A stretch of 64,000 nucleotides of DNA from Micractinium sp. NFX-FRZ. Its lineage: Eukaryota > Chlorophyta > Trebouxiophyceae > Chlorellales > Chlorellaceae. The stretch spans positions 102,991 to 166,990 of the forward strand of contig JAPTJF010000084.1 in NCBI GenBank assembly GCA_029339195.1, read 5' to 3'. Below, piece by piece: positions 11,923 through 22,499 of this stretch; the first letter of the stretch is position 1; each line of letters starts with the position of its first letter. Both the position numbers and the translations under genes were made by a program. The notes under the pieces were generated by a model. That model did not search any database, was not told the DNA's origin, and saw nothing but the letters and a program-made list of their open reading frames with translations.

Positions 11923-14900
11923 TCACATCAGGGTGGACAGGAGGAGGCCCAGCACCAGCATGCCGCTGAAGGCGATGTGCCACTTGGTCGCCAGGAATTT
12001 GAGGGTCTTCAGGCCGTCGGGGTCTGCAGAGCGCCGTGGTAGGGCACGGGTGCGTCAACGACGGTGTGTCAAGGACGGTCCCTAAGGGTGGACTTGTGTG
12101 CACGCCTCCTTTCCGTGAGCTCGGTTAAAACTGCCACCCACTCTTCATGTTGTGTCCAGCCAGTTTCACAAGCCCGTCCCCGCCATGCAGAGGCCCCACC
12201 AGCCAACACCAGGCCGGCACACTCAAAAGCAGCCGCAGGAGCACACCACCAAATCCCACGGCCCAGTCAGTCATCATGTCGGTCTCCGCCCGCTTCACCA
12301 CCTCGCCCGCCACCATGCCAAAACAGCCGATGTGAGGCAGCACGCATTCATTCAAAGCAGAGCCTTGCTGGCCCACTCACTCAGCATGTTGGTCTCCGCC
12401 AGCTTCACCATCTCCCCAGCCAGCCCATAGGCCACCACGGCCGAGGTGAAGCAGGAGAAGGGGAGGTAGCCGGTCACGCTGAGCACCAGGGTGGAGATGT
12501 AGGTGAAGCCCACGCTGAACTTGAGCACCTGTGGGAGATCAAGGCAGGGGCAGAGGGGTGGAGCGGCAGCAGCCAGTGGGTGCTGTGTGGTGGGGCATGG
12601 CTAGCCAGCACGCAGCAGTAGGAGTGGAGTGGCAGCGCAGGCAGGAGGCAAGTGGTGAGCGCGGCGTGGTGAGTGGGGCTGGTCGGTGTGCGGTGCAGCA
12701 GCCCGTGCTGTGCAGGCGGGCGAAACGCCAGGAGAACGACTCTGAAAACGTCGCCCCTGCTGCCCGCCGGGCTGCCACCCCGCCACCCTTGCTGCTGCTG
12801 CCCTCGCTGACCCCGCCCCAGCCCAGAGAGTGGTGCCTCACCTCCGTGGCCTTCTTTGTTCCCAGCCGCACCAGGGGCGACATCTTGCCGTGCGCGCGGT
12901 CGCCCTCAATCTGCGGTGCGTGGGCAGGCCGTGCGGGCAGGCAGGTGGGCAGCTAAAAGAAACGTGCGCCCCAGGTGGGACCAGGCCAGCCAGCAGCAGA
13001 ATGCACCATCCCATCCACCCAGAAAGCGCGCTCAGGCTGGCGCCAACCCGGCACATCCATCCCTTCCAAGTGCCCCAACAACAACCACAACAATGGCTGT
13101 GACGACACAGCTCGTTTTGCACAACTGCCATACCTCACCCCACTCTCAGAAACTGATGACACAACACAAAGAGCAAACAGCGAGACCCCGCCTGGTGCAA
13201 GTGTGTGCGCAGCAGCCACCCCAGAGCAAGCAAGCGCACAGCAGGCCAGGACCCACCTGGTGGAAGTGTGCGCAGAAGAGGATGACGGTGGTGGTGACGC
13301 CCACCAGGCCGGACAGCGCCACAATCTGGTTGTTGAACACGGCCTGCGCGGGGCGCAGGGGCGGGGGCGCACAGCATGCACAGCGGGGTCACGTCATACA
13401 GCACAGCGCAGGGCAGGGGACAACATGGCAGCTGGGGATGAGCACGTCGCCTGCCCCAACCTCTCCACCCCTGCCCTGCCCTGCTGTGCTCTAGCTTCCT
13501 CGCTCTAGCTTCCTCTCTCCTGTGCTCCTTCCGCCCCCTCCCTCCCCGTGCCTGCCTCTCTCTCTCCCGCAGGGGCCCTCAGACCCGCTCCTCACCAGCG
13601 CCGGCGGCACTTGCGCAAAGTAGAAGGCGCAGGTGGCGAGCGGGCCAAAGGCAAGGAAGCACAGCGGCTCGCCCAGGCCCAGGTAGCTCCACCTGCAGCG
13701 CAGGGGGACGCGCGTGTTGGCAGGCACACAGGCAGGTGGGCAGGCGGACGTGATGGGTAGGTAGGTGGGCAGGCAGGCAGGCAGGCAGGCAGGCGGGGTG
13801 TTGGGGGGAGCATGCAGATGCCAGTATCGTTTACTATGCGGGCCAGGCTTCGGTCCCCTTGTGACACATGCCCCATGGCAGTGGCCGAATCCAGCCGGGA
13901 TCTGAGACCTGTGTGCCGAGCGCCAGCATGGCCTTGCTTGCTTGCTTGTTTTGGGCTTCAGTCCGTGTTTCCGCAACGAAACTTGCGACACAGCCTGAAG
14001 CCCTACAATACCCTGACCCTTAGCTCCTACCCTACCCCACAATGGCCCACCTGAAGGGCGGCCCCTGGTACACATATCCCATGGCGATGGCGGCGTACAG
14101 CATCTTTGCAGCAAGCGGGTTGCCCTGCAGTGATGGAGGGTGCAGCGTGCGGCAGTCAGGAGGCAACACTTGCCCTGCTGGGGCCGTGCTGCCTGCTGCT
14201 GCGTCCCTGCCTCCATGCCGCCAGCACGCTGGCCATGCTGGCCACGCTGGCCCCCGCTCATGGCTTGCCGCCGAATGCAGGTACCTCGCCTGCCCTGCCT
14301 CCCTGCCTCCCAACATGCCCCGGCTGCAGCGGCCCTGCGCCCCCTTCAATCTTTCCCCTGGCCCCCGCACCGCCGACTGTAGCAGCCAGAAGAGCAGGCC
14401 GGTGCCGCTCAGCAGCAGGGCCGTGGCCAGCAGGAAGACCTTTTGTGCGGCCGCCTTGCCGCCCCCCAGCAGGTTGACCACGCTTTCGGGCTTGTGGCTG
14501 AGGTCGACGCCCGTGGCGCTGTCAAACACGTCATTGCTGTATGATGATGGTGTGGGCAGTGGGGAGCAGGAGGGAAGGGTTTGGGGTGAGGGTTAGGGGC
14601 GCAGAGCTGTCAGCTCACAATCAAACGCCGGCGTTCATCTTCCCAGACACACCCGTTTGCAGTACGACGAGTGGCGGGTCACGTCAAGACTGCCGCTGCA
14701 CCGCCAGCTTGTGCGGAGCGCTTCCTCCACATCTGCATGCGCGGACGTCTCAACAAGCCCGCCTCTCCCTCCCCCTCCACCCTCCCCTCTCCATCTGTCT
14801 GTCCCTTCAGATCCACACCTGAGGTTGAGCCACCCAATGATCGCGGTGGCAGCCACGCACAGCAGCAGCGTGCGCACCGGGTCCACAAACCCCGTCTGCG

Positions 14901-15702
14901 CAAACGCAGACGCTGCGCTGACCTGCAGGCGGTGCGGGGCGGTGCAAGAGGGCCGCAACGCAGCGCCGGAACAGTCGGCAGGCAAGCTACAAGCGCTCCT
15001 GGCGGGCACAGGTAGCACAGCTGGGCGCCAGACCCTAAGCTGGCAAGCGGCGGCAGCAGCATGTGCGGTGGAGGGCGGCGAGCCGTGGCAGTGCTCGCCA
15101 GGAGCAGATAGTCACCCTCTGGTCCACGCCTGCACATCAGCGCTCTCGCCCCGACCGCCGGCCGCCTCGCCGCCAGCCAACGCTAGCAGGCGGCCCATGC
15201 TGCGCACCACACTGTGCGGCACCGCACTCCCTCTGCATGCTGACGTCTGACCCAACCTGCGCACGCAGCACAGCAACCAGCAATGCGCTGCAGACTTGAT
15301 TCTACACCCACTGCACCCACACCCACCCAACCAACCCACCAGGATGGGCGCCCACCCGACCGAATACATGGGCAGCTTGATCGCCCGCTTCCACAGCGCC
15401 CTTTGATCCTCTTCGCTCTGTGGCTGCAGCCGCACCGTGCCATCCGGATCAATGATGCTGTCTGCCTCGACCACCTCTGCCTGCTGCTGCTGCTGCTGCC
15501 GCGGGTCGCCGCTGGGCCACTGCCCTGCCGCCGCCGCTGGCCGCCGCTGTTGCCGGCAGCAGGGCAGCGGCCGGCAAACAAGGAGCGGCGCTGCTTGAAT
15601 AACGGGTTGCCGCGACGCTGGCAACCGCTGGGACTGCCTCAGGCCGCACTGCAGCGCCGTTGGGCGGCAGGCGGCGCTGCCTGCTGCCTGTGCCGCTGCC
15701 AT
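11923..15702 (-). CDS. menA: 1,4-dihydroxy-2-naphthoate phytyltransferase (phylloquinone synthesis)
   Basis: This UbiA-family membrane prenyltransferase attaches the phytyl chain to DHNA, making the precursor of phylloquinone, the photosystem I electron carrier; the plant homologue is ABC4. Nine exons join in phase to 402 aa: 15702-15340, 14922-14819, 14536-14371, 14124-14051, 13692-13596, 13343-13257, 12910-12842, 12528-12381, 12023-11923. Residues 1-80 are an Ala/Gln/Arg-rich transit peptide. Family signatures are plain: LWKRAIKLPMYSVGWAPIL at the domain start, NDVFDSATGVD (first Asp-rich motif), KPESVVNLLGG, GYVYQGPPFR, GLGEPLCFLAFGPLATCAFY, FCAHFHQ and EGDRAHGKMSPLVRLG (second Asp-containing motif). 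Eight to nine hydrophobic segments follow UbiA topology. The last intron holds two decayed copies of the end of exon 8. Confidence 0.93.
12136..12381 (-). repeat. Two decayed copies of the exon 8 3' end inside the last menA intron
   Basis: The real exon end (GEMVKLAETNML, then GTGAGT) is at 12381 and above. A copy at 12263-12328 reads GEVVKRAETDMMTDW and a more decayed one at 12136-12205 reads DGLVKLAGHNMKSGW in one continuous frame. Spacing is about 110-125 bp. Both lie downstream of the used donor. Confidence 0.75.
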
Positions 15703-16294
15703 TGCCGCTGCCTACGGTTGAAATAAGCTCGGTTTGATCGCCTTGTACGTTTTGTGCGGCGATGGCACAATGCCTTGCACAGTGGGTGAGAAGAGCTCAG
15801 GTTTTGGCGGCAGCAGGCATTTCACGGCTGCCAAAAACAACAGCAAACGCAATCACACTGTCTGAGGAGGTGGGATTGCTTGCACGCAATCTCCAAGGAC
15901 ATTTTCTCAACTGCAGCCGTCCCGGAGCACTGCAAGCTCAAGCGCGCTGTTCTGTCCCTCGGCCAGGACAGCAAATCGATTCGCTTGCTGCCATTTGCAT
16001 GTGGTTGCCATCATTTTTGTAGAGCGCTGCAGTAGCCAACACGACAGCCCCGGGAGCCGCGGCCTAAGCTAAACTTGGTCCTTTTACAGGTGCGCTGCGT
16101 GTCGGGCTCTCAGCCGCCCCTGTTCCGGCATGCACGCATTTGGATGTCGACAAGGGCGTCTGCAGCCGGTCAGCCCCCGAGCACCGCTGTGCAGCCAGCC
16201 TGGCTGCTCCCCCCGGTCCCGCAGCGCCGCTCCGCCTTGGCCCAGGCAGGTCCTCAAGCCGCACCCCCAGGCCGCACCCGCATCTCTCTCTGCC
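15703..16294. promoter_or_regulatory. Shared upstream region of two divergent genes
   Basis: It separates menA (leftward) from the prominin-like gene (rightward). The sequence is less GC-rich around 15830-16080 than its surroundings. An acceptor-like TTTTACAG at 16082-16089 hints that an upstream 5' exon of the rightward gene, perhaps with a signal peptide, lies here. Confidence 0.35.
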
Positions 16295-19200
16295 ATGCCC
16301 TGCAGCCTGAGCGTCACCAACAGCGCCATGAGCAGCTCCGGCAATGCCAGCGGTGGATATTATAATGGCATCTGGACGCTCGTCCCAGAGCAGTGCCACC
16401 AGCGGGTGGACCCCGGCAGCGCCAGCCAGCAGGTGGGCTTGCCAGCTTGCCTGGCCTTGTACCCACAGCTTTCCACTGCCTGAGAACAGAAGGTGTGACT
16501 CTCGAGCGTGGGCGTGCCTGTGCTCAACGCCTGGTTCGTGGCCCTGGATAGCCGCCCGCCGCAGCGCGACACTGCCCGCACGGCACTGCAATCGTGCAGC
16601 GCATCTAGCAGCGTGCGTCGTCCGTCAGTGTGGAGGGGCCAGATGGGGAGCGCCTCACACTTTTTCTTCTCAACAGGGCGGGCAGTAGAGAGCACGGCGA
16701 CGGGTGGGCTGCCTGCACCTGCGCCTGCCTGATTGCCTGCCTCTTGGCCGCCATCCACCGAGCAGGGCAGCGAGGAGTTCCTCATCAATCGGTGGCGGGA
16801 GTATGTGGGCACCCTCATGCCGGACCTGGTGCCAGGGATTGTGCTGGGATCCATCTCAGCCGCCGGCTTCCTCGTGTTTGTTGCATGGGTGAGCTGCCCG
16901 CCTGCCTGCCCGCCTGCCTGCCCGCCTGCCTGACTGCTGCCTGGCTGGCTGCCTGGCTCTGAGAAGGGGTGTGCAGGATGCATGCAGTACGCAGGGTCAC
17001 TCCATCGGCAAGCGTGAGGCTGGTGTGAGCGCACGGGCCTTTAGAGCAGAGAGGGCGGCTGGGGCCTGCACGACCGGGCAGGACAGCAACACGGCCGTGC
17101 AGCAGATGATGCTATCGCCGTCCCTGGCGCGCATGCCCGAGCTGCCGCCTGCAGGCGTTTGTGCGCTATGCCCGGCGGCACAAGATCCGAGCGGCCCGCC
17201 TGGGCAAGCGCGAAGCACGCGAACTGGCCAAGCAGGCCAGGCAGGCGGCAGCGGAGGGCGGCAAAACAGCGGGGCAGGCCGATGCAGGGGGCAAGGGCGC
17301 GGTGGATGGCCAGGGGGCACCACAGGGGCAGGCGCAGTTCCTCACTGCTGCAGAGCCTGCCGGGGAGCCGGAGCCGGGCGCAGCACAGGCGCAGCAAGCA
17401 CAGCAGGCGCAGCAGCAGAGGAAGGTGCTGACAGGTGCGGCTGCATGGCAACACGGAGTGAGAGGCACGTGAATCGGGACTCGTGCTGCTTAGCCTGCCA
17501 CGCACTGACCTGCGCATTCTGGCTCGAGACGCACACACAACGTGCTCTCCCCTCTCCCTCACCCCCCCCCCCCCCGGCCCCCTGCTTGCCTGCCTGCCTG
17601 CCCCGCCCCCGCAGCGGGGCGCCTGCTCAAGTGGGGCATCGTGCTGCTGGCGCTGGCCACCATCGGTGTCTCCGCCTGGGGTGGGTGCTGCAGGGGCGGA
17701 GGTGGGGTGGTGGACGTGGCATGGCGGGCGCGAGAGACAGGGGCGGTGGGGGGACGTCATGGCACCCCCGCGGGCGTTGCATACCAGGGTCGCGCGTTGG
17801 TCTGAGGGCACAGCACCCGCCCCCTAGCTTGCCACGCTGCTCCCACAACAACGTGGCCCGCCATCGTGCCTCTCGATTGCATTCCTGCTGGGCACCCGCG
17901 CCTGGCCTGCTGCCTCCTTGTCAAATCAAACGCCTTACTGTGCACACTGTCCCTCCTCCATCACCAGTTCTCAAAATAGTTACACGTAATCCACACTTGT
18001 GTGTTGCTGCCTGTAGGTCTGGCTGAGTCGGTCATCGCCACAAACGGGCTGGTGGACAGCTTCTGGCTGCTGGTGGACCGGGCCCGCGAAATTGTGAGCG
18101 GCTGGCTGCCAGCGGCACAACACCTCGTGTGTGTTGTCGAAGGTCACTGGGGAGGCAGGCAGCCTTCAACGGCGACGGACGCTGAGCAGAGCCTGGTCAA
18201 CGCCTGGGCTGTGCAGCCTGGCTGCTGCCTCGTGGCCCCAGCCTGCCCTGCCCACTCGCCTTCACCTCACTCCCTGCCCCCACTCACTCCCCCTCCCCTC
18301 CTCCCTGCCCCCACTCACACCACCCCCTCCTCCCTGCCCCCACTCACACCACCCCCTCCTCCCTGCCCCCACCCACCCACCGGGCCAGGTGCTGGACCTG
18401 GAGGCGTCGCTGGGCAGCCTGGGGGAGAGCTTGGGGGAGGTGGCGGGGACGCTGGACAGCGTGCAGGGGGTGCTGCAGAAGGTGGTGGACACAGTGGACG
18501 GCATCCCCGTCATCGGGGGTCTCATTGGTGGGTGGGGCAGGCACTGCTTGGGTGGTGGGGCAGGGAAGTGGGGGAAGGGGGCTTCTTGTGCCAGGGCGCC
18601 ATAGGTGGGTGGGGCAGGCATTGCTCAAGTGCTGGGCGAGGTGGGGGAGGACTTTTATGTGCCGGGGCGCGTGCAGGCCATCCCCGCCATTGGGGGGCTC
18701 ATTAGGTAGGGCAGGCATTGCTTGGGTGATGGGCGAGATGGGGGAGGGGCTTCTTGTGCCGGGCATCCTGTGATTGGGGGGCTCATATTAGGTGGGGCAG
18801 GCATTGCGTGGGTGGCGGGGAGGGTGCGCCTTTTTGCGCCAGGGCGCGTGCAGGGCGTTCTCCCAACAGTGGGGGGCCTTGTAGGTGGGGCAGGCGCTGC
18901 CTGGGTGCAGGTGGGTGGGAAAAAGTGGCATGCATAGCACACGAATTCAGGGCGTTCAGTGAACTGGTGGCTGCGTGCCCCCCCATGCCAGGGAGCGGGC
19001 TGCGGGTGCTGCAAAGGGTGGCTGGAGCTGTGGGAAGGGTCTCCATTGTCGGGGGCCTGATAGGTGGGCTCTGCTCATGGCAACTGCCCATCATACAGGC
19101 GTGCACATGCCGGCAGGGGCGGTGCACCGCTTGTGTTGGGCATGCAACACCCGCCGTGCTGCGCCTGTTCTAGTACACCGGCCCACAAACACACATACGC

Positions 19201-22185
19201 CTCGCCGGCCCCGCCCACACTGCCCACTGCTCTCCCTGCATGGCGCCGCTCGACAGGCACGAATGCTGTCTCCCGGCTGCCTGCTTCCCAATTGGCTGTC
19301 GCGTGCTTTGTTTGCAGCAGGCAATGTGCTGCAGCTGAACATCAATCATCCCACAGACGACTGCGGGGCCCACACCTTCAGCTAGCTCTCGATCACCGCT
19401 GACCCTGGTTCCATGCTGCGCTGCAGGCAAGGTGCTGCCCATGGATAAAATCAACGAGGTGCTGGGCCCGACCGCCGACTCCGCCATCGAGGCTATGGCC
19501 AGCGCTGCCAACACCATCAATGACACGGTTGTGCCTATCATCAGCGACCAAGTGCTGCCGGTGAGACGGCTGCGATGAGCAGAAATGGGAGGGTCGCAGG
19601 CCAGGTGGCAGTGAGTTTCGAGGGGCTCAACCAGGCATCTATTGTGCAACGCTGCATGTACTGGCATGCCTCTGCTTGCCTTGGCTGCCTGCAGGCCATT
19701 GACAACATCATGAAGAATGAGGACTGGACCACCAAGCTGCAGGACACGTGGTGGTACATCGTGATAGCTGGTGAGGGGCGGTACAGTTTCATCGGTACAC
19801 CTCCAGCAGGGCTTCTGTTACTGACGAGGGTGGCGGAGGGGTCTAGGAGCGAGCATCGGGATCCGCGCCAGCTCGCTGCCTTCCCCGCTGCCGCTTCCCA
19901 AGCAGTCGCAGCGTGCCCATCCATGGCACCGCTGTCTGCATGCCTCCCACCCTCCCTCCTCCTGCCCCGATCGCTGTCCTCGTTACCCCTCCGTATCTTT
20001 CTTCTCACCCTCCCTCCTGCCTGCCTCCCTCCCTGCCCTCCCTGAAGTCCTGTTTGGGCTGCTCATCCTCATCTCTGCCGCCGTGGCCCTTGCCTCATTC
20101 CGCATGCGCCGCGGCGTGCTGGCCACCTCCCTGGTGGCGGCGCTGTGGGCGGTCAACGCTGTGGTCATGCTGCTGGGCCTGGGTGAGCCCAGCGTGCACA
20201 GCGCTGTGCAGCGGTGGCAACGACGGCCTTGTATGCCGACTTTGCTGGGCACGTTGCGTACACGTGTGCTGGCTCCCCACCTCGCTACCCTGCCGGCACG
20301 CACGCGTGACCCTTTACCTGCCCCATTCACGGCCTCTAGCCCCTTTGCCCAGGCGCAAACAGCAGCGCCAAGCCAGGTGCCAACGATGCCTGCCTCTTCT
20401 CCAAGCGTCCACTTCGCTTCGCTTCCTCCGCCCCCTCCTCCCAGGCATGCTCAACGGCGCAAAGTCGATCGCCAACGACGCCTGCCTCTACTCGGAGGAC
20501 TATGTGTCTCGCCTGGTGGAGCAGAAGCTGGAGGGGGAGGCGCGAGAGATTGTGCGCACTGGCACTCTGTACTGCCTGTGCTGCTGACGCTGCCGCCGCC
20601 TGTGCAGCAGCAACCCTGCCTGTGCGCTGCACCGCCGCCTGTGCTGCTGCTGCTGGCAATGCCTGGGCTGCTGCTGACCCTGCCTGTTGCTGCTCAGTGG
20701 AAGCCACTCTGCGAAGCTGCGTGGGCTCCTGAGCGCTGCCCTCTTGCGCTCCTCCCCATCCCCTGACAGGCTGCCAACGCCCTGGACTATTACTTTGGCC
20801 GGGTGGACTTGGTGGACGCCTCGGGCGCCCCCCTGCTCACCAACGGCACGCAGGGGTGCGATGCGGAGCTGACGGCGGCACTGCTGAAGCAGATCATTGG
20901 CCTTGACCTGGCGGACCCGCTGGTGTATGCCTGGGTGGGTGGGGCGGGGCGGCATTGCAGGGGCGGGGTTGCTTGAGCTGCGGTGACGGGTGCGACGGGG
21001 TTTGCTGAGACCCGGCTGAACACGGGCAGTTCTCAACGCCTGGCTCACGTTTTAGCCAAGCACACTGATGCTGCATTTCGTGGTGCGCCCTGTATGTGTG
21101 CACCCGGGGCGCGCATGCGCATTCTTTTCGCAGGGCATGGGGTGCCGGCATGCCAACACCTGGCTCCCCTCTGCCCCCCGCCCCGCCATTGCCGCAGCGC
21201 GTGGCCGAGCTGCTTCCCTCCATCAGCGGCCTGCTGGGCGGGCTGTCGCTGCCCACCATCCCTTTCGTAAACTTTGACCTAGACACAATCAAGGAGCCTG
21301 TGCTGGAGGCCAGCGACCAACTGCAAGGGCTGCTGGAGGACGGTGAGTGCCGGTGGGCGGTGGGCTGCGGGTGCACTCTGCGGGTTGTGGAGACGCTTCT
21401 GTTGCCTTTACCAGGCCTTGGCAGCGCCGCTGCCTGGGCTTCCCTGCCACGTCTGATTGCGACATGTGCGCTCCCACCCACCCCCATATCCCTGCCCGTG
21501 TGCTGTCTCCCCCCTTGATCGCTTGCAGTCTGCAATGTGACGCAGCTGCTCATACGGGAGAACCACATCTGGCCCTTGTATGTGGTGAGTGGCATACACC
21601 CCTCGCTGCAGCCCGGCTCATCAAGCAGGACTTGGATCAAGCACAACACACGTGCCACGTTGCCATCCCCTTGCCACCTGCCTGCCCTGCATTCACGCCA
21701 TCCAGGCGCTCGAGTGTGCACCCTGCTTACGGGATCCCCCTGCTGCGTGCGCCTCTGCCGCTGCCACCCGGCTGTGCAGGACGCCAAGACGTATGTGTGC
21801 TGCGACCTCACGGAGGCGTTGCACAACATCTGGTGAGCCAGAACCTTGTGCCGTTGCTGCTTGCCGTAGGCGGGGTTGGTGGGTTGCGTGGGCAAGCGCC
21901 TGCCACGCCATTGACCAAATTTTGGTATTGTAGAGACCAACAGCGACACCGGGAATGTCACTCGGGCGCCACCTGCATTCTACCGCTCTGTGTCACTACT
22001 GCAGGGTGCCCTGGACGGTGGCGGGGGTTCTGGCGCTGGTGCTGTCCCTCTTGGCCAGCGTACGGGTGGTGACCTCGACGCTGTCGCCGCATGGGAACAC
22101 CGGCAGGGGGAAGGAGGCGAGCACCGCGGGCGACGGCGGCGACCAAGAGCAGGCGGCGGGCCCGTCGGGTGCTCTGCAAGGATAG
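16295..22185 (+). CDS. Five-TM prominin/tweety-like membrane protein
   Basis: Fifteen exons join in phase to 624 aa: 16295-16432, 16766-16888, 17155-17434, 17615-17680, 18017-18093, 18389-18527, 19427-19560, 19695-19770, 20048-20182, 20445-20551, 20770-20934, 21198-21342, 21529-21584, 21780-21832, 22005-22185. Five hydrophobic segments appear in the order expected for prominins: VPGIVLGSISAAGFLVFVAW; LLKWGIVLLALATIGVSAW; a long loop; YIVIAVLFGLLILISAAVA; LVAALWAVNAVVMLLGLG; a long Cys-containing loop with N-glycosylation sequons (NGT, NVT); and VAGVLALVLSLLASVRVV. Exon 3 is a basic Ala/Gln-rich cytosolic loop. Prominins organise membrane protrusions, and plants have related proteins of unknown role. 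The first exon lacks a signal peptide, so a 5' exon is probably missed. The family call is by topology, not by motif. Confidence 0.6.
18495..19070 (+). repeat. Array of degenerate exon-end/donor copies in the prominin-like gene
   Basis: The used exon end (GIPVIGGLIG, then GTGGGT) is at 18495-18540. Copies of the sequence 'gg(g)ctcatt-ggtgggtggggcaggc' recur near 18596, 18670, 18765, 18860 and 19040. Some can be read in frame as AIPAIGGLI, LPTVGGLVG and VSIVGGLIG; the last is preceded by a Leu-rich stretch (VLQRVAGAVG) matching the true exon (VLQKVVDTVDG). Several copies could still act as alternative exons or donors. Confidence 0.75.
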
Positions 22186-22499
22186 CCATTGTACCATTGA
22201 ACGCCATTGCATCATTGAACTTACAATGTATGGTTGGTTTCTATTTTTTCAATTTGACTGCATGCCGGACAGTAGTGTTGACATCACATGGGGGATGAGC
22301 CGTAGCCTGGAGCGGCACTCGAGCTGCTGGCAACGCCGCTCCAGCTCGACCGCCCCAGCATGCACAGCAGAAGTGTTGAAACTGTGCGGCACATGCATTG
22401 GATAGCACCATCGTACGCAACCCAGCTTATTTTGGTAACCGAAAAGGGAAAGGGCCAGAACACCAGATCGCCACTGGTGCAGAGAGCGCGACCCGAACC
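22186..22499. other. Intergenic region between two tandem genes
   Basis: 314 bp, comparatively AT-rich around 22190-22260. It must hold the end of the prominin-like transcript and the RPAP1 promoter. No TGTAA on the plus strand was seen. Confidence 0.5.

Noticed and set aside
20894..21961. 355-codon minus-strand frame
   Set aside because: Opposite strand of several well-supported exons and introns of the prominin-like gene; contains no recognisable domain.
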